64,000 nt of DNA from CAUPWF01 sp963515125 (lineage in GTDB: Bacteria > Bacillota > Clostridia > Lachnospirales > Lachnospiraceae): NCBI GenBank assembly GCA_052116865.1, contig JBQKKG010000001.1:496001-560000 (forward strand), in the 5' to 3' direction. Positions 1 through 7,915 of the stretch are shown here, one piece after another. Under the pieces are notes generated by a model. It made no database searches. It was not told where the DNA came from and saw nothing but the letters and a program-made list of their open reading frames with translations. The first letter of the stretch is position 1, and each line of letters starts with the position of its first letter. A program made the position numbers and the translations under genes.

Positions 1-95
1 GTCTGTATTCTGGACAGAAAAATTTTGTAGAAGTTTTTAAAAGTGCACTTGCTAATGAAATAAAAATAATTAGATATACGAAAGGGGAAGTATAA
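1..95 (+). CDS. C-terminal end of an unrecognised upstream gene (partial)
   Basis: An open frame enters from the left edge and stays open for 30 codons, ending in IKIIRYTKGEV and a TAA at 93-95. The other two forward frames close earlier. The stop lies one base before the lysA start, so the two genes are probably cotranscribed, and the lysA ribosome binding site (AAAGGGGAAG) lies inside this reading frame. Too little protein is visible to name it. I only infer that it is a real gene end, from its position and tight coupling. Confidence 0.5.
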   Translation, partial: LYSGQKNFVEVFKSALANEIKIIRYTKGEV

Positions 96-96
96 A

Positions 97-1368
97 ATGA
101 AAAAGATACCATTTGTTACAAATGAGCAATTACATGAAATTGCAATGGAGTATAAGACTCCATTTCACTTATATGACGAAAAGGGGATACGTGCAAATAT
201 AAAGGCGTTAAATGAAGCATTTGCTTGGAACAAAGGTTATAAGGAATATTTTGCTGTCAAAGCAAATACAAATCCATTTTTAATCGAAATCTTAAGAGAA
301 TATGGCTGTGGATGTGATTGTTCTTCTTATACAGAACTTATGATGTCGGAAGCTATTGGAGCTACTGGGGATGATATTATGTTCTCTTCTAATGCTACCC
401 CGCCGGAAGAGTTCATTTATGCAGACAAATTGGGTGGTATTATCAATTTAGATGATTTTACACATATTGATTTTTTGGAGCGTACAATTGGTCATATTCC
501 AGAGACTATTAGCTGTAGATTTAATCCTGGTGGACTGTTTAAAATTAGTAATGATATTATGGATAACCCTGGGGACTCTAAATACGGTATGACTACAGAG
601 CAGATTTTTGAGGCTTTTAAAATTTTAAAGGAAAAAGGTGCAAAAGAATTTGGAATACATTCATTTCTTGCTAGTAACACTGTTACAAATGAATATTATC
701 CGATGCTTGCTAAAATATTGTTCCAACTTGCAGTGAAATTACATCAAGAAACGGGTGTGCATATTAAATTTATCAATTTATCAGGAGGAATTGGAATTCC
801 ATATAAACCAGATCAAGAGCCAAATGATATCAAGGAGATCGGCGAAGGTGTGCGCAAAGCATTTGAAAAAATCTTAGTACCTGCGGGGATGGGAGATGTC
901 GCAATTTATACAGAGCTAGGGCGTTATATGTTGGGACCATATGGATGTTTGGTTACAAAGGCCATTCATGAAAAGCACACACATAAGGAATATATTGGAT
1001 GTGATGCGTGTGCAGTTAATCTTATGAGACCTGCAATGTATGGTGCTTATCACCACATTACCGTGATGGGGAAAGAGGACCTGCCTTGTGACCATAAATA
1101 TGATATTACGGGTTCCCTATGTGAAAATAATGATAAATTTGCAGTTGATAGATATTTACCGAAGATAGATATTGGAGACTTATTGGTAATTCATGATTCT
1201 GGTGCGCATGGTTATGCGATGGGATACAACTATAATGGAAAATTAAAATCAGCTGAAATTCTACTAAAGGAAGATGGAACTACGCAGTTAATTCGACGTG
1301 CAGAGACTCCAGCAGATTATTATGCAACCTTTGATTGTTTTGACATTGGAAAAAAATTGACAAAATAG
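97..1368 (+). CDS. lysA: Diaminopimelate decarboxylase
   Basis: PLP-dependent decarboxylase of fold type III that converts meso-diaminopimelate to L-lysine, the last step of lysine synthesis, in the cytoplasm. The 423-residue product has the usual family length. The PLP lysine is K55 in FAVKAN. A TIM-barrel domain follows, then the C-terminal beta domain with the active-site motif CENND, which supplies the Cys/Glu of the partner subunit. ELGRYMLGP carries the conserved arginine region. ATG at 97 follows AAAGGGGAAG at a normal distance and one base after the upstream stop. Related carboxynorspermidine or ornithine/arginine decarboxylases share this fold, but the CE-N-N-D motif and length favour LysA. 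Confidence 0.88.
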   Translation: MKKIPFVTNEQLHEIAMEYKTPFHLYDEKGIRANIKALNEAFAWNKGYKEYFAVKANTNPFLIEILREYGCGCDCSSYTELMMSEAIGATGDDIMFSSNATPPEEFIYADKLGGIINLDDFTHIDFLERTIGHIPETISCRFNPGGLFKISNDIMDNPGDSKYGMTTEQIFEAFKILKEKGAKEFGIHSFLASNTVTNEYYPMLAKILFQLAVKLHQETGVHIKFINLSGGIGIPYKPDQEPNDIKEIGEGVRKAFEKILVPAGMGDVAIYTELGRYMLGPYGCLVTKAIHEKHTHKEYIGCDACAVNLMRPAMYGAYHHITVMGKEDLPCDHKYDITGSLCENNDKFAVDRYLPKIDIGDLLVIHDSGAHGYAMGYNYNGKLKSAEILLKEDGTTQLIRRAETPADYYATFDCFDIGKKLTK

Positions 1369-1379
1369 TAATTTTAGTA

Positions 1380-1408
1380 TTGCATTATTTATAATGATAT
1401 GGTATTAT
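1380..1408 (+). promoter_or_regulatory. Promoter of the tRNA-Leu gene
   Basis: TTGCAT (1380-1385), a 17-base spacer and TATTAT (1403-1408) fit a sigma-A promoter directly in front of the tRNA. An 8-bp hairpin (1413-1420 with 1427-1434, one G-U pair) sits between the promoter and the mature tRNA and would be removed in the 5' leader. Confidence 0.55.
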
Positions 1409-1437
1409 TAATTTCGGTTCGAAAGTGAGCCGAATAA

Positions 1438-1520
1438 GCGGATGTGGCGGAATGGCAGACGCACAAGACTCAAAATCTTGCGGGGGCGACCTCGTGTGGG
1501 TTCAAGTCCCACCATCCGCA
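1438..1520 (+). tRNA. tRNA-Leu (anticodon CAA)
   Basis: The 83-base cloverleaf has acceptor arms GCGGATG (1438-1444) and CATCCGC (1513-1519) with discriminator A1520. The anticodon stem is CAAGA/TCTTG around loop CTCAAAA, giving anticodon CAA, which reads UUG. The long variable arm typical of class II leucine tRNAs follows, then the T arm GTGGG-TTCAAGT-CCCAC. CCA is not encoded. The gene stands alone with its own promoter and terminator. Confidence 0.96.
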
Positions 1521-1531
1521 TTTGACGAAAT

Positions 1532-1572
1532 AACTGGAATCCTTTCTTTTAAAGGATTCCAGTTATTTTTTT
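1532..1572 (+). terminator. Intrinsic terminator of tRNA-Leu
   Basis: A perfect 14-bp stem (1532-1545 with 1551-1564) and a 5-base loop are followed by ATTTTTTT. It ends the tRNA transcript 12 bases after the mature 3' end. Confidence 0.93.
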
Positions 1573-1707
1573 GTTATAGAAACATGGAAAAGGGGAAAAC
1601 CGTGTAAGGAGTACACAAGGGAGCTGAGGAAATCAAACGAGTTAATCAAAGAGCAATTGAGTGGCAGTGTTGGGAATAGCGTGGTTTAGAAATAAGATTC
1701 GGGAGGT

Positions 1708-2123
1708 ATGGAAGAAGCAAATGAAGCGTTAAGACATATATTAATAAAAAAGAACTAGGTGCGCCAGTGATTACAGAACGGTATATTACTACATTCTTTG
1801 GAGCTAAGATTGAAAAATATTCTAGCACGGACGTTGCCTTTGTATGGGAACAAAGTGCAAATGAAGAATATCTGAAAAGTAAGATATATATTACTGCTTT
1901 AATAGACACAAATGATTTTGTTGGTGGAAAAATTAAGGAACCACGATTAGGAGATGTTGCATTTACAGTTACTAGTATAAGGAATCCAGTAGATTTAATC
2001 AGTGATGATGAATATTGGGAAGCATTAAAAAGAGTCATTAAAGATGTGAGAGGAAAATTAGGAAATCCAAGTATGACAATCACTAAACAGGGGGCAGAAC
2101 TTTTTTATTTTATTGAATTATGA
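1708..2123 (+). pseudogene. Frameshifted hypothetical gene (decayed, or read through a -1 slip)
   Basis: A short frame from ATG 1708 reads MEEANEALRHILIKK and then hits a stop at 1756-1758. The -1 frame continues from the same A-run without a stop for more than 118 codons to TAA at 2121-2123. Joined at A-AAA-AAG (1746-1752), the two give a plausible 138-residue protein with normal composition (for example VAFVWEQ, LGDVAFTVTSIRNPVD). The frame upstream of 1708 is also open-looking but broken by TAG and TAA, which suggests a longer decayed gene. The purine-rich GGGAGG lies only one base before ATG 1708, too close for a normal site. I do not recognise the family. It is either a pseudogene remnant or a rare programmed frameshift; the first is more likely. 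Confidence 0.4.
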
Positions 2124-2130
2124 TAAAACC

Positions 2131-2148
2131 AGTGGCTTAATAGCCACT
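2131..2148 (-). terminator. Weak terminator-like hairpin after the SOS-box gene
   Basis: A 7-bp stem AGTGGCT/AGCCACT with loop TAAT is followed on the minus strand by GGTTTTATC. It lies 22 bases past the stop of the minus-strand gene at 2171-2437. The U-run is short, so termination would be partial. Confidence 0.35.
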
Positions 2149-2170
2149 TAAAAAATGAGGACAAGAAGAA

Positions 2171-2437
2171 CTAAGGAAGCTTAGGAATCGTCCAAATGTA
2201 GTTACGAGGGTGGTATGTCAGTGTAACTGGTTTCAAAATATCGTTATCAATAATTTGGCATTTGTATTCTTGCAACGTGGTAGAGGGCTTATAGATAGCA
2301 GATACAATTTTAAAGTTTTCACCATTGATGCGTACATAAATAGGTTTTACATTACCAGAGCAGTCAAAGGATACGATAACAGATACGATATCCATTAATG
2401 ATGAATCATATGAGGAATAAGAAATAAGTACAGGCAT
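2171..2437 (-). CDS. Small SOS-regulated hypothetical protein
   Basis: An 88-residue protein beginning MPVLISYSSYDSSLMDIV. The start is set by a strong site (AAAGGAG) eight bases upstream on the minus strand; longer frames reaching 2545 lack any such site. No signal peptide or membrane segment is visible. The second half (KPIYVRINGE, then LTYHPRNYIWTI) is rich in beta-strand residues and could be a small beta-barrel. By eye it resembles the small domains found beside or fused to SOS DinB-type polymerases, but this is a loose inference and no family is assigned. A perfect LexA-type box lies in its promoter, so DNA-damage induction is likely. It sits alone in a poor region with no polymerase gene beside it. 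Confidence 0.6.
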   Translation of the reverse strand: MPVLISYSSYDSSLMDIVSVIVSFDCSGNVKPIYVRINGENFKIVSAIYKPSTTLQEYKCQIIDNDILKPVTLTYHPRNYIWTIPKLP

Positions 2438-2468
2438 AATACACGCTCCTTTCGTTAATAACAGTATA

Positions 2469-2482
2469 AGAACAAATGTTCT
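2469..2482 (-). promoter_or_regulatory. LexA-type SOS box within the small gene's promoter
   Basis: AGAACAAATGTTCT is a perfect 14-bp palindrome that fits the Gram-positive LexA consensus GAAC-N4-GTTC. On the minus strand it lies exactly inside the 17-base spacer between TTTACC (-35) and TATACT (-10), about 32 bases upstream of the start at 2437. Bound repressor would block RNA polymerase. It may also face the short frame at 2530 on the other strand. Confidence 0.75.
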
Positions 2483-2529
2483 GGTGGTAAATAGTAATTT
2501 ATTGGAAAGAGAAGAAAGGTAGCTAAAGC

Positions 2530-2583
2530 ATGGAGAGATTGGCAATTGAATATGATGGTTACTATGTTCCGAAAGGATTATAG
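2530..2583 (+). pseudogene. Truncated divergent mini-ORF (17 residues)
   Basis: ATG 2530 follows a fair ribosome binding site (GAAAGGT, nine bases upstream) and reads MERLAIEYDGYYVPKGL before a TAG. The peptide reads like the start of a normal cytosolic protein rather than noise, and it starts about 50 bases from the LexA box in the divergent direction. I infer the remnant of a gene whose body was lost, possibly the partner of the small gene at 2171-2437. A genuine short peptide cannot be excluded. Confidence 0.35.
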
Positions 2584-2612
2584 TTGTCGAATATGAAAAA
2601 AAAGTATATAAT
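2584..2612 (+). promoter_or_regulatory. Promoter of brnQ
   Basis: TTGTCG (2584-2589), 17 bases, and a consensus TATAAT (2607-2612) precede brnQ. The -35 box begins at the stop codon of the truncated mini-ORF. Confidence 0.65.
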
Positions 2613-2645
2613 TAGATTCGAATGATTAGGGAGGAAGAAATACGT

Positions 2646-3962
2646 ATGAAACAATTATCTTTGAAACATCGTGCTTTGGTTGGACTTACTTTATTTTCTA
2701 TGTTTTTTGGTGCTGGTAATTTAATATTTCCACCATTTTTAGGTGCTATGGCAGGAACGAAAACTTGGATTGCTATGGTAGGATTCGTGATTACGGCAAT
2801 AGGTTTTCCAATTCTAGGTGTTGCAGCTATCGCCAAATCTGATGGATTATCTATATTAGCTGGTAGGGTACATCCCAAATTTGCTTTTGTATTTACATTA
2901 TTAATTTATCTTTCCATTGGGCCTTGTTTAGCGATACCAAGAACGGCAAGCACCTCTTATGAAATGGCAATCACACCATTTTTAGGAGAGTTGGTACCGA
3001 CTGCAATTGCACAGGTGTTTTATTCGGGCTTATTTTTTGGAATTGCTCTTTGGCTTGCAATGAAACCAGATCAATTGACACAGCGACTAGGAAAGATTAT
3101 GAGCCCTTGTTTATTGATACTTATATTTATTATATTTGTGGGATGTTTGTTTGGATTTCGTGGAAATTATGGAGCTGCAACAATGGAATATAAAAATAAT
3201 CCGTTCGTAAAGGGATTTCTGGATGGATATCTAACGATGGATACCATTGCAGCTTTAAACTTCGGCATTATTATATCCTTAAATATTCAGGCAATCGGAG
3301 TAAAGGATAAAAATGGAGTGGTCAAGGAGACCATGAAAGCTGGGATAATTGCTGGAAGTATTTTGTTGCTTGTTTATGGTGCATTAGCCCACATTGGTGC
3401 AGCTGCTGGAGGGAAATTTGAAGGGATGGAAAATGGAGCCGTGGTATTAACCACCATGGTAAACTATTTATTTGGTAAACCGGGAAGTATTATATTGGCA
3501 CTTATCTTTTTCATTGCTTGTCTCAATACATGTGTAGGTTTGTTGTGTTGTTGTAGTAAATATTTTACCAGCATTTTGCCAAGTATAAATTACAAACAAT
3601 GGGTTAGCATTTTTGCAGGTGCTAGTTTTATTGTATCTAATATTGGTCTCAGTAAAATATTAACGATATCTGTTCCAGTTTTAAATGCAATCTATCCAGT
3701 TGCAATAGTACTAATTGTATTATCCTTCTTGCGACCAAATGTAGAAGAAAAAGACTATATTTACCAATTGTCGATTCTTTTAACTGGGTTGACAAGTCTA
3801 ATTTCAGCACTATTTCAAAGCGGTATACAAATACCCATTATAACTAATATCGTACAAAAAATTCCACTATATGATTTGGGGTTAGAATGGATTGTTCCAG
3901 CAGTTATCGGGGGACTCATTGGAAGTATGATTTTTTTGACAAAGAGTCGAAGAAATAGTTAA
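2646..3962 (+). CDS. brnQ: Branched-chain amino acid:cation symporter (LIVCS family)
   Basis: Inner-membrane carrier of the BrnQ family, which takes up leucine, isoleucine and valine with Na+ or H+. The 438-residue protein is almost entirely hydrophobic with about twelve membrane segments. It opens with the family signature FFGAGNLIFPP and carries the conserved SIGPCLAIPRTAS segment about 95 residues in. ATG 2646 is chosen over the in-frame ATG 2622 because AGGGAGG lies 11 bases upstream of 2646, while nothing suitable precedes 2622. It is monocistronic with its own promoter. No T-box or other leader is visible. Substrate choice within the branched-chain group cannot be read from sequence. 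Confidence 0.92.
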   Translation: MKQLSLKHRALVGLTLFSMFFGAGNLIFPPFLGAMAGTKTWIAMVGFVITAIGFPILGVAAIAKSDGLSILAGRVHPKFAFVFTLLIYLSIGPCLAIPRTASTSYEMAITPFLGELVPTAIAQVFYSGLFFGIALWLAMKPDQLTQRLGKIMSPCLLILIFIIFVGCLFGFRGNYGAATMEYKNNPFVKGFLDGYLTMDTIAALNFGIIISLNIQAIGVKDKNGVVKETMKAGIIAGSILLLVYGALAHIGAAAGGKFEGMENGAVVLTTMVNYLFGKPGSIILALIFFIACLNTCVGLLCCCSKYFTSILPSINYKQWVSIFAGASFIVSNIGLSKILTISVPVLNAIYPVAIVLIVLSFLRPNVEEKDYIYQLSILLTGLTSLISALFQSGIQIPIITNIVQKIPLYDLGLEWIVPAVIGGLIGSMIFLTKSRRNS

Positions 3963-3981
3963 AATAACTATAGAAATAGGA

Positions 3982-4011
3982 TTGCAGAAGAGGATGTATA
4001 TAGGGTATAAT
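3982..4011 (+). promoter_or_regulatory. Promoter for the 4075 gene and agcS
   Basis: TTGCAG (3982-3987), an 18-base spacer and TATAAT (4006-4011) lie 64 bases before the TTG start at 4075. Confidence 0.6.
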
Positions 4012-4074
4012 AGCCTTATAAATATTTGCTTGTGTAAAGCATCGAAAATAAAATAATAGAAAAGAGGTGGTGTT

Positions 4075-4485
4075 TTGAAAGTGTATGTGAAAAAACGTAT
4101 AGTTTTATTAATTGCTGTCTCTTTTTTTGTGTTATTTTTTTTCGAAACACCACATTACTATTATGTGACAACAAAGTGTATGGCAAATGATGTATCTACC
4201 AATGCACATGTAAAGGAAGTGCTTTCAAATGTTACATTTATTAATCTGGGAGTTTTAAAACCTATAAATGCTTACGGTGAAATGTGGGCGAGACAACAAT
4301 TAAGGACTATTATACATAAAAATTTATATTCGTTACTTCCAATATGGATACTTTTTATGATACTCTTTCGATATCGAGCTTGGAAGAAAGAAGGATATTC
4401 CCTTCTATATCCATGCTGGTTAGAACATATTTTAGAAGTATTGTATCATTATGATGGAAAAAGAAGATATTTCTCATTTTCATAG
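4075..4485 (+). CDS. Small membrane protein of unknown function
   Basis: A 136-residue protein, not recognised. It starts with a basic stretch and a strongly hydrophobic segment (about residues 8-24), then has a soluble stretch of about 60 residues, a second membrane segment near residues 87-101 (SLLPIWILFMILF) and a basic, aromatic tail. This suggests two transmembrane helices with an outside loop. The start is TTG at 4075, five bases after AGAGGTGG; GTG 4081 is the alternative. It lies 37 bases ahead of the alanine symporter gene and probably shares its promoter. No function is implied by that. Confidence 0.6.
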   Translation: MKVYVKKRIVLLIAVSFFVLFFFETPHYYYVTTKCMANDVSTNAHVKEVLSNVTFINLGVLKPINAYGEMWARQQLRTIIHKNLYSLLPIWILFMILFRYRAWKKEGYSLLYPCWLEHILEVLYHYDGKRRYFSFS

Positions 4486-4522
4486 AATAACTTTATATTA
4501 ATGAAGATGAGGAGGTTTATAC

Positions 4523-5902
4523 ATGGAGGGATTTTCGAATTTAATTACAGGATTTAGTGACATACTATGGAATACGGTACTTATTTTTTTATTGTGTGGT
4601 ACAGGAATTTGGTTTACATTCACATTAAAATTTGTTCAGATTCGTAGATTTAAAGATGGATTTCAAAAAACATTTGGCGGAATGTTTAAGAAAGGGGAAA
4701 AAAGTGGAAATGATGGAATTTCTTCTTTTCAAGCATTAACTACAGCAATAGCTGCACAAGTAGGAACGGGGAATTTAGCAGGTGCAGCTACAGCATTAGC
4801 TGCTGGTGGTGCAGGCGCTATCTTCTGGATGTGGCTAAGCGCATTTTTTGGAATGGCAACTATATATGCGGAAGCATTAATGGCACAAAAATTTAAGACA
4901 GAAATAGATGGTCAGGTAACTGGTGGTCCGGTGTATTATATTAAGGGAGCATTTAAGGGCACCTTTGGTAAAGTATTAGCATCTATTTTTGCAGTTCTAA
5001 TTATTTTTGCGCTAGGTTTTATGGGAAATGCAGTTCAAGCGAATTCTATTGGAGATGCATTTGCGACAGCGTTTGGAATCAATCCAATTATTGTAGGTGT
5101 TATTATTGCAGGAATTGCTTTTTTTATTTTTGCAGGTGGAATTACCAGAATTGCAAGTGTAACTGAAAAATTTGTACCAATTATGGCATTATTCTATATT
5201 ATTGGTTCTGTTATTGTTATAAGCGTACATTATCGTGCAATACCAGGTGCGTTTCATGATATTTTTGTAGGTGCATTTGCGCCACAGGCAATAGCAGGGG
5301 GTGTTATTGGTGTAACCATTCAAAAGGCTATGAGATTTGGAGTAGCTAGAGGTCTGTTCTCAAATGAAGCAGGTATGGGGTCTACACCACATGCTCATGC
5401 AGTTGCAAAAGTTGCACATCCAGGGGATCAGGGGTGCGTTGCAATTGTTAGTGTTTTTATAGATACATTTGTTATTTTAACATTAACAGCATTGGTAGTT
5501 TTAACTTCTGGAACCTTAAGACCAGATGGTTCTTTGATAGGAACAGCTTTAACTCAATCAGCCTTTTCCACTGTTTTTGGTAGTTTTGGGAATATTTTTA
5601 TTGCAATTTGTATGTTCTTCTTTGCGTTTTCAACTATTATTGGTTGGTATTTCTTTGGAGAAGCAAATGTTAAATATCTATTTGGTACAAAGGCCGTAAA
5701 GGTATATGCAATACTTGTATGTGTTATGGTTGTAATTGGCTCTACTCTTAAAGTAGAATTGGTATGGAGTATGGCTGATTTATTTAATGGACTAATGGTA
5801 ATTCCAAACTTGGTTGCACTATTAGCGTTAAGCGGTCTTGTTTGGAAAGTAAGTGCTGAGTATGACCAAATAAAAAAGAATCAAAAAAAACAAGATAAAT
5901 AG
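4523..5902 (+). CDS. Sodium:alanine/glycine symporter family protein
   Basis: Member of the AgcS/AlsT (alanine or glycine:cation symporter) family, importing small neutral amino acids with Na+ across the inner membrane. The 459 residues form about eleven membrane segments. Family hallmarks are AAQVGTGNLAGAATAL near residue 80, GGPVYYI near 130 and FSNEAGMGSTPHAHA near 285. ATG 4523 follows GAGGAGG at good spacing. A strong terminator follows, so the unit with the small membrane protein ends here. Alanine versus glycine or glutamine preference cannot be told. Confidence 0.9.
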   Translation: MEGFSNLITGFSDILWNTVLIFLLCGTGIWFTFTLKFVQIRRFKDGFQKTFGGMFKKGEKSGNDGISSFQALTTAIAAQVGTGNLAGAATALAAGGAGAIFWMWLSAFFGMATIYAEALMAQKFKTEIDGQVTGGPVYYIKGAFKGTFGKVLASIFAVLIIFALGFMGNAVQANSIGDAFATAFGINPIIVGVIIAGIAFFIFAGGITRIASVTEKFVPIMALFYIIGSVIVISVHYRAIPGAFHDIFVGAFAPQAIAGGVIGVTIQKAMRFGVARGLFSNEAGMGSTPHAHAVAKVAHPGDQGCVAIVSVFIDTFVILTLTALVVLTSGTLRPDGSLIGTALTQSAFSTVFGSFGNIFIAICMFFFAFSTIIGWYFFGEANVKYLFGTKAVKVYAILVCVMVVIGSTLKVELVWSMADLFNGLMVIPNLVALLALSGLVWKVSAEYDQIKKNQKKQDK

Positions 5903-5911
5903 TTCTATTTT

Positions 5912-5959
5912 AACAGCTAAAAGCTAGGAGGAAACTCTCTTTTCTTTTAGCTGTTTTTC
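5912..5959 (+). terminator. Terminator after the alanine symporter
   Basis: A 12-bp perfect stem (5912-5923 with 5944-5955), a 20-base loop and a T-run follow directly after the stop codon. Confidence 0.85.
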
Positions 5960-6021
5960 TATACAAAAAATATTTCTTATGATAAAATTAAAAAATAAAG
6001 AGTAAAGAAAAGGTGTGTATG

Positions 6022-7125
6022 ATGTATTATAAAAAATATGGTAATACGCAGATGCAAGTGTCTGCGATTGGACTTGGAACAATGCGGTATGATGCTGAAG
6101 ATGTTGCAAAGGGGCGACTAGAAGCGTGTGCAGAAATACCTCTATATGCATTGGAAAAGGGAATTAATTATTGGGATACGGCGCCATTTTACTGTGATGA
6201 CAAAAGTGAAATAGTAACTGGCATTGCTTTATCACAAGTAAAAAGAAGTGACGTCTATGTGACTTCTAAAACAAATCTAAATACGTTAGAACAAAGTACT
6301 TCAAGAGACGATTTTCGAAGAAGACTAGAGTTATCATTAAAACGTTTACAAACTGATTACATAGATTTTTATCATATGTGGTGTATGTTAAGTATTGAGT
6401 CTTGGGAGAAACACATGGATTCTTTATATAGATATTTTGAAGAAGCTCAATCAGAAGGGATGATTCGTAATATTGTATTTTCTTCTCATATGCAGGGAAA
6501 TGAGATTGAAACAGTAGTAAATAGCCAGAAGTTTAAAGGGATGCTAATTGGCTATAATGCATTGAATTATCGATTTAGACAAAGTGGAATTGAGGCAGCT
6601 TATAAAAAGGGTATGGGAGTCGTAGTGATGAATCCGCTAGGAGGTGGGATGATTCCGAATAACCCAGAACTTTTTTCTTATCTAACAGAAGGTACAGATC
6701 TAACTGTCAGTCAGGCGGCACTTCGGTTTGTCGCTTCACACAAAGAAATAACAATTACACTAGCAGGCTGCACTACAAAAGAACATGTAGATGATGCAGT
6801 TAAGGCGGTAGAAGGATTAGAAGAAAAGCCAACGAAACAAATTGTTCAGGATTATCATGATAAAGGCGCTGCGTTAAATAATTTGTGTACTAGTTGTGGA
6901 TATTGCAAAGGATGTCCTGTGGGAATTGAGATACCAAAGTATATGGACGCCTATAACCAAAAAGTTTTAACAGGTCAGGCACAAAAAATTACGGAACGTT
7001 TAGAGAACCATTGGGGAATTCCGAAAGAAAAAGCTGCCGATTGTCGTGGATGTAGTAGGTGCGAAATTGTATGTACACAACATCTTCCAATTATTCATAG
7101 ATTGCAAGAAATTGCTAACTTATAA
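6022..7125 (+). CDS. Aldo/keto reductase with C-terminal iron-sulfur domain
   Basis: Cytoplasmic oxidoreductase of the aldo/keto reductase superfamily with a ferredoxin-like C-terminus, a form common in anaerobic Firmicutes. The first ~270 residues form the barrel: DTAPFY holds the catalytic Asp and Tyr, TSKTN the Lys, and YIDFYHMW the His region. The last ~90 residues carry two cysteine clusters, CTSCGYCKGCP and CRGCSRCEIVC, expected to bind 4Fe-4S clusters. ATG 6022 gives the usual MYYKKYGNT opening and lies eight bases from AAAAGG; ATG 6019 and GTG 6013 are in frame. The natural substrate and electron partner are unknown. It is a single gene between two terminators or gaps. Confidence 0.85.
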   Translation: MYYKKYGNTQMQVSAIGLGTMRYDAEDVAKGRLEACAEIPLYALEKGINYWDTAPFYCDDKSEIVTGIALSQVKRSDVYVTSKTNLNTLEQSTSRDDFRRRLELSLKRLQTDYIDFYHMWCMLSIESWEKHMDSLYRYFEEAQSEGMIRNIVFSSHMQGNEIETVVNSQKFKGMLIGYNALNYRFRQSGIEAAYKKGMGVVVMNPLGGGMIPNNPELFSYLTEGTDLTVSQAALRFVASHKEITITLAGCTTKEHVDDAVKAVEGLEEKPTKQIVQDYHDKGAALNNLCTSCGYCKGCPVGIEIPKYMDAYNQKVLTGQAQKITERLENHWGIPKEKAADCRGCSRCEIVCTQHLPIIHRLQEIANL

Positions 7126-7160
7126 AATTTTTTAATATTGGCTAATGAGGAGGTTATGAA

Positions 7161-7598
7161 TTGAAAAAACGATTGGAGCAGGCCGCGAAGATACTAAAAG
7201 AGCAAAATGTAAGTTGTGTGATTTTAAAAGAGGGCCATCTACCATATTTATCGAATGAAATAGGAATCAAACCACTAATGGTCGAATTGCAGTCAGATAA
7301 GTATGCCTTTAGGGATGCAATTATTGCGGATAAGGTAGTAGGAAAAGCTGCAGCATTGATGGCCATATTGGGTGGTGCAATGGCAATTTATGGAGAGGTT
7401 ATGAGTGAGGAAGCTATTGCGGTTCTAGAATCACATCATATTATATATGGATATGGAACAAAAGTATCTTATATTGAAAATCGTAGAAAAACGGACAGAT
7501 GCCCCTTAGAAAATGCGGTCATGCATATTGACGATCCTCAAATCGCCTTTGATGTGTTAGAGCAGACCATACGAAGGTTGATGCAACCGATACAATAA
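7161..7598 (+). CDS. DUF1893 family protein
   Basis: A 145-residue soluble protein of the DUF1893 family, whose fold is related to cytidine deaminases although the role is not known. Recognisable features are GIKPLMVEL, ADKVVGKAAALM (the helix that carries the zinc ligand in true deaminases but lacks HxE here), YGTKVSYIENR and CPLENAVMHIDDP near the end. The start is TTG 7161, seven bases after GAGGAGGT; the nearer ATG 7157 opens a two-codon frame and is not used. It lies 35 bases after the aldo/keto reductase and probably belongs to its transcript. It may be a non-enzymatic binding protein. Confidence 0.8.
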   Translation: MKKRLEQAAKILKEQNVSCVILKEGHLPYLSNEIGIKPLMVELQSDKYAFRDAIIADKVVGKAAALMAILGGAMAIYGEVMSEEAIAVLESHHIIYGYGTKVSYIENRRKTDRCPLENAVMHIDDPQIAFDVLEQTIRRLMQPIQ

Positions 7599-7625
7599 AG
7601 AATTAGGATAAGGTATGAATATATG

Positions 7626-7681
7626 CTAGAACGTGGTACTGGTTTGAACTCCAGTGCCACGTTCTAGTTATTCGGATTTTT
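7626..7681 (+). terminator. Long terminator hairpin after the DUF1893 gene
   Basis: A 17-bp stem (7626-7642 with 7651-7667, one G-T pair) has an 8-base loop. The T-run comes slightly late, at 7676-7681, after TTATTCGGA. Confidence 0.8.
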
Positions 7682-7915
7682 TGATGTACATATTACACAA
7701 CACAATTCTTGAGATAAGTTCTAAAATATTTTTGATAATTACCTATAATTATTTCTCCAATCACACATATTATTAGGAGATAGAATTGGAAATTAAATTC
7801 TAAAATAATTCTAAAACATATAAACAAGAAATCAAGTAATGCGGAAAGAGGTTTTAAAATAAACAAAATTAGTGTATAGTAATAAATGATTGTAAATTTC
7901 AAATGGAGAAAAATT
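7682..7915 (+). other. Gene-free AT-rich spacer before polA
   Basis: No gene is visible. A possible weak -10 (TATAGT, 7875-7880) without a good -35 lies 35 bases before the polA start. Three short TTCTAAAA direct repeats (7719, 7798, 7809) occur, but in such AT-rich DNA they may be chance. The ATG at 7886 has no ribosome binding site and is not taken as the polA start. Confidence 0.4.

Noticed and set aside
1646..2083. Minus-strand open frame of 145 codons opposite the broken gene
   Set aside because: No ribosome binding site, low-complexity hydrophobic translation typical of an antisense shadow, and the plus strand gives a better protein.
2571..2621. Alternative brnQ start at ATG 2622
   Set aside because: No ribosome binding site before it, while AGGGAGG stands in front of ATG 2646.
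1521..2645. Attachment-site repeat of the tRNA-Leu 3' end
   Set aside because: Looked for a second copy of the T-arm and acceptor sequence downstream and found none, so integration at this tRNA is not demonstrated.
7719..7817. Three TTCTAAAA direct repeats before polA
   Set aside because: Irregular spacing and very AT-rich sequence; no iteron, CRISPR or operator pattern follows from them.
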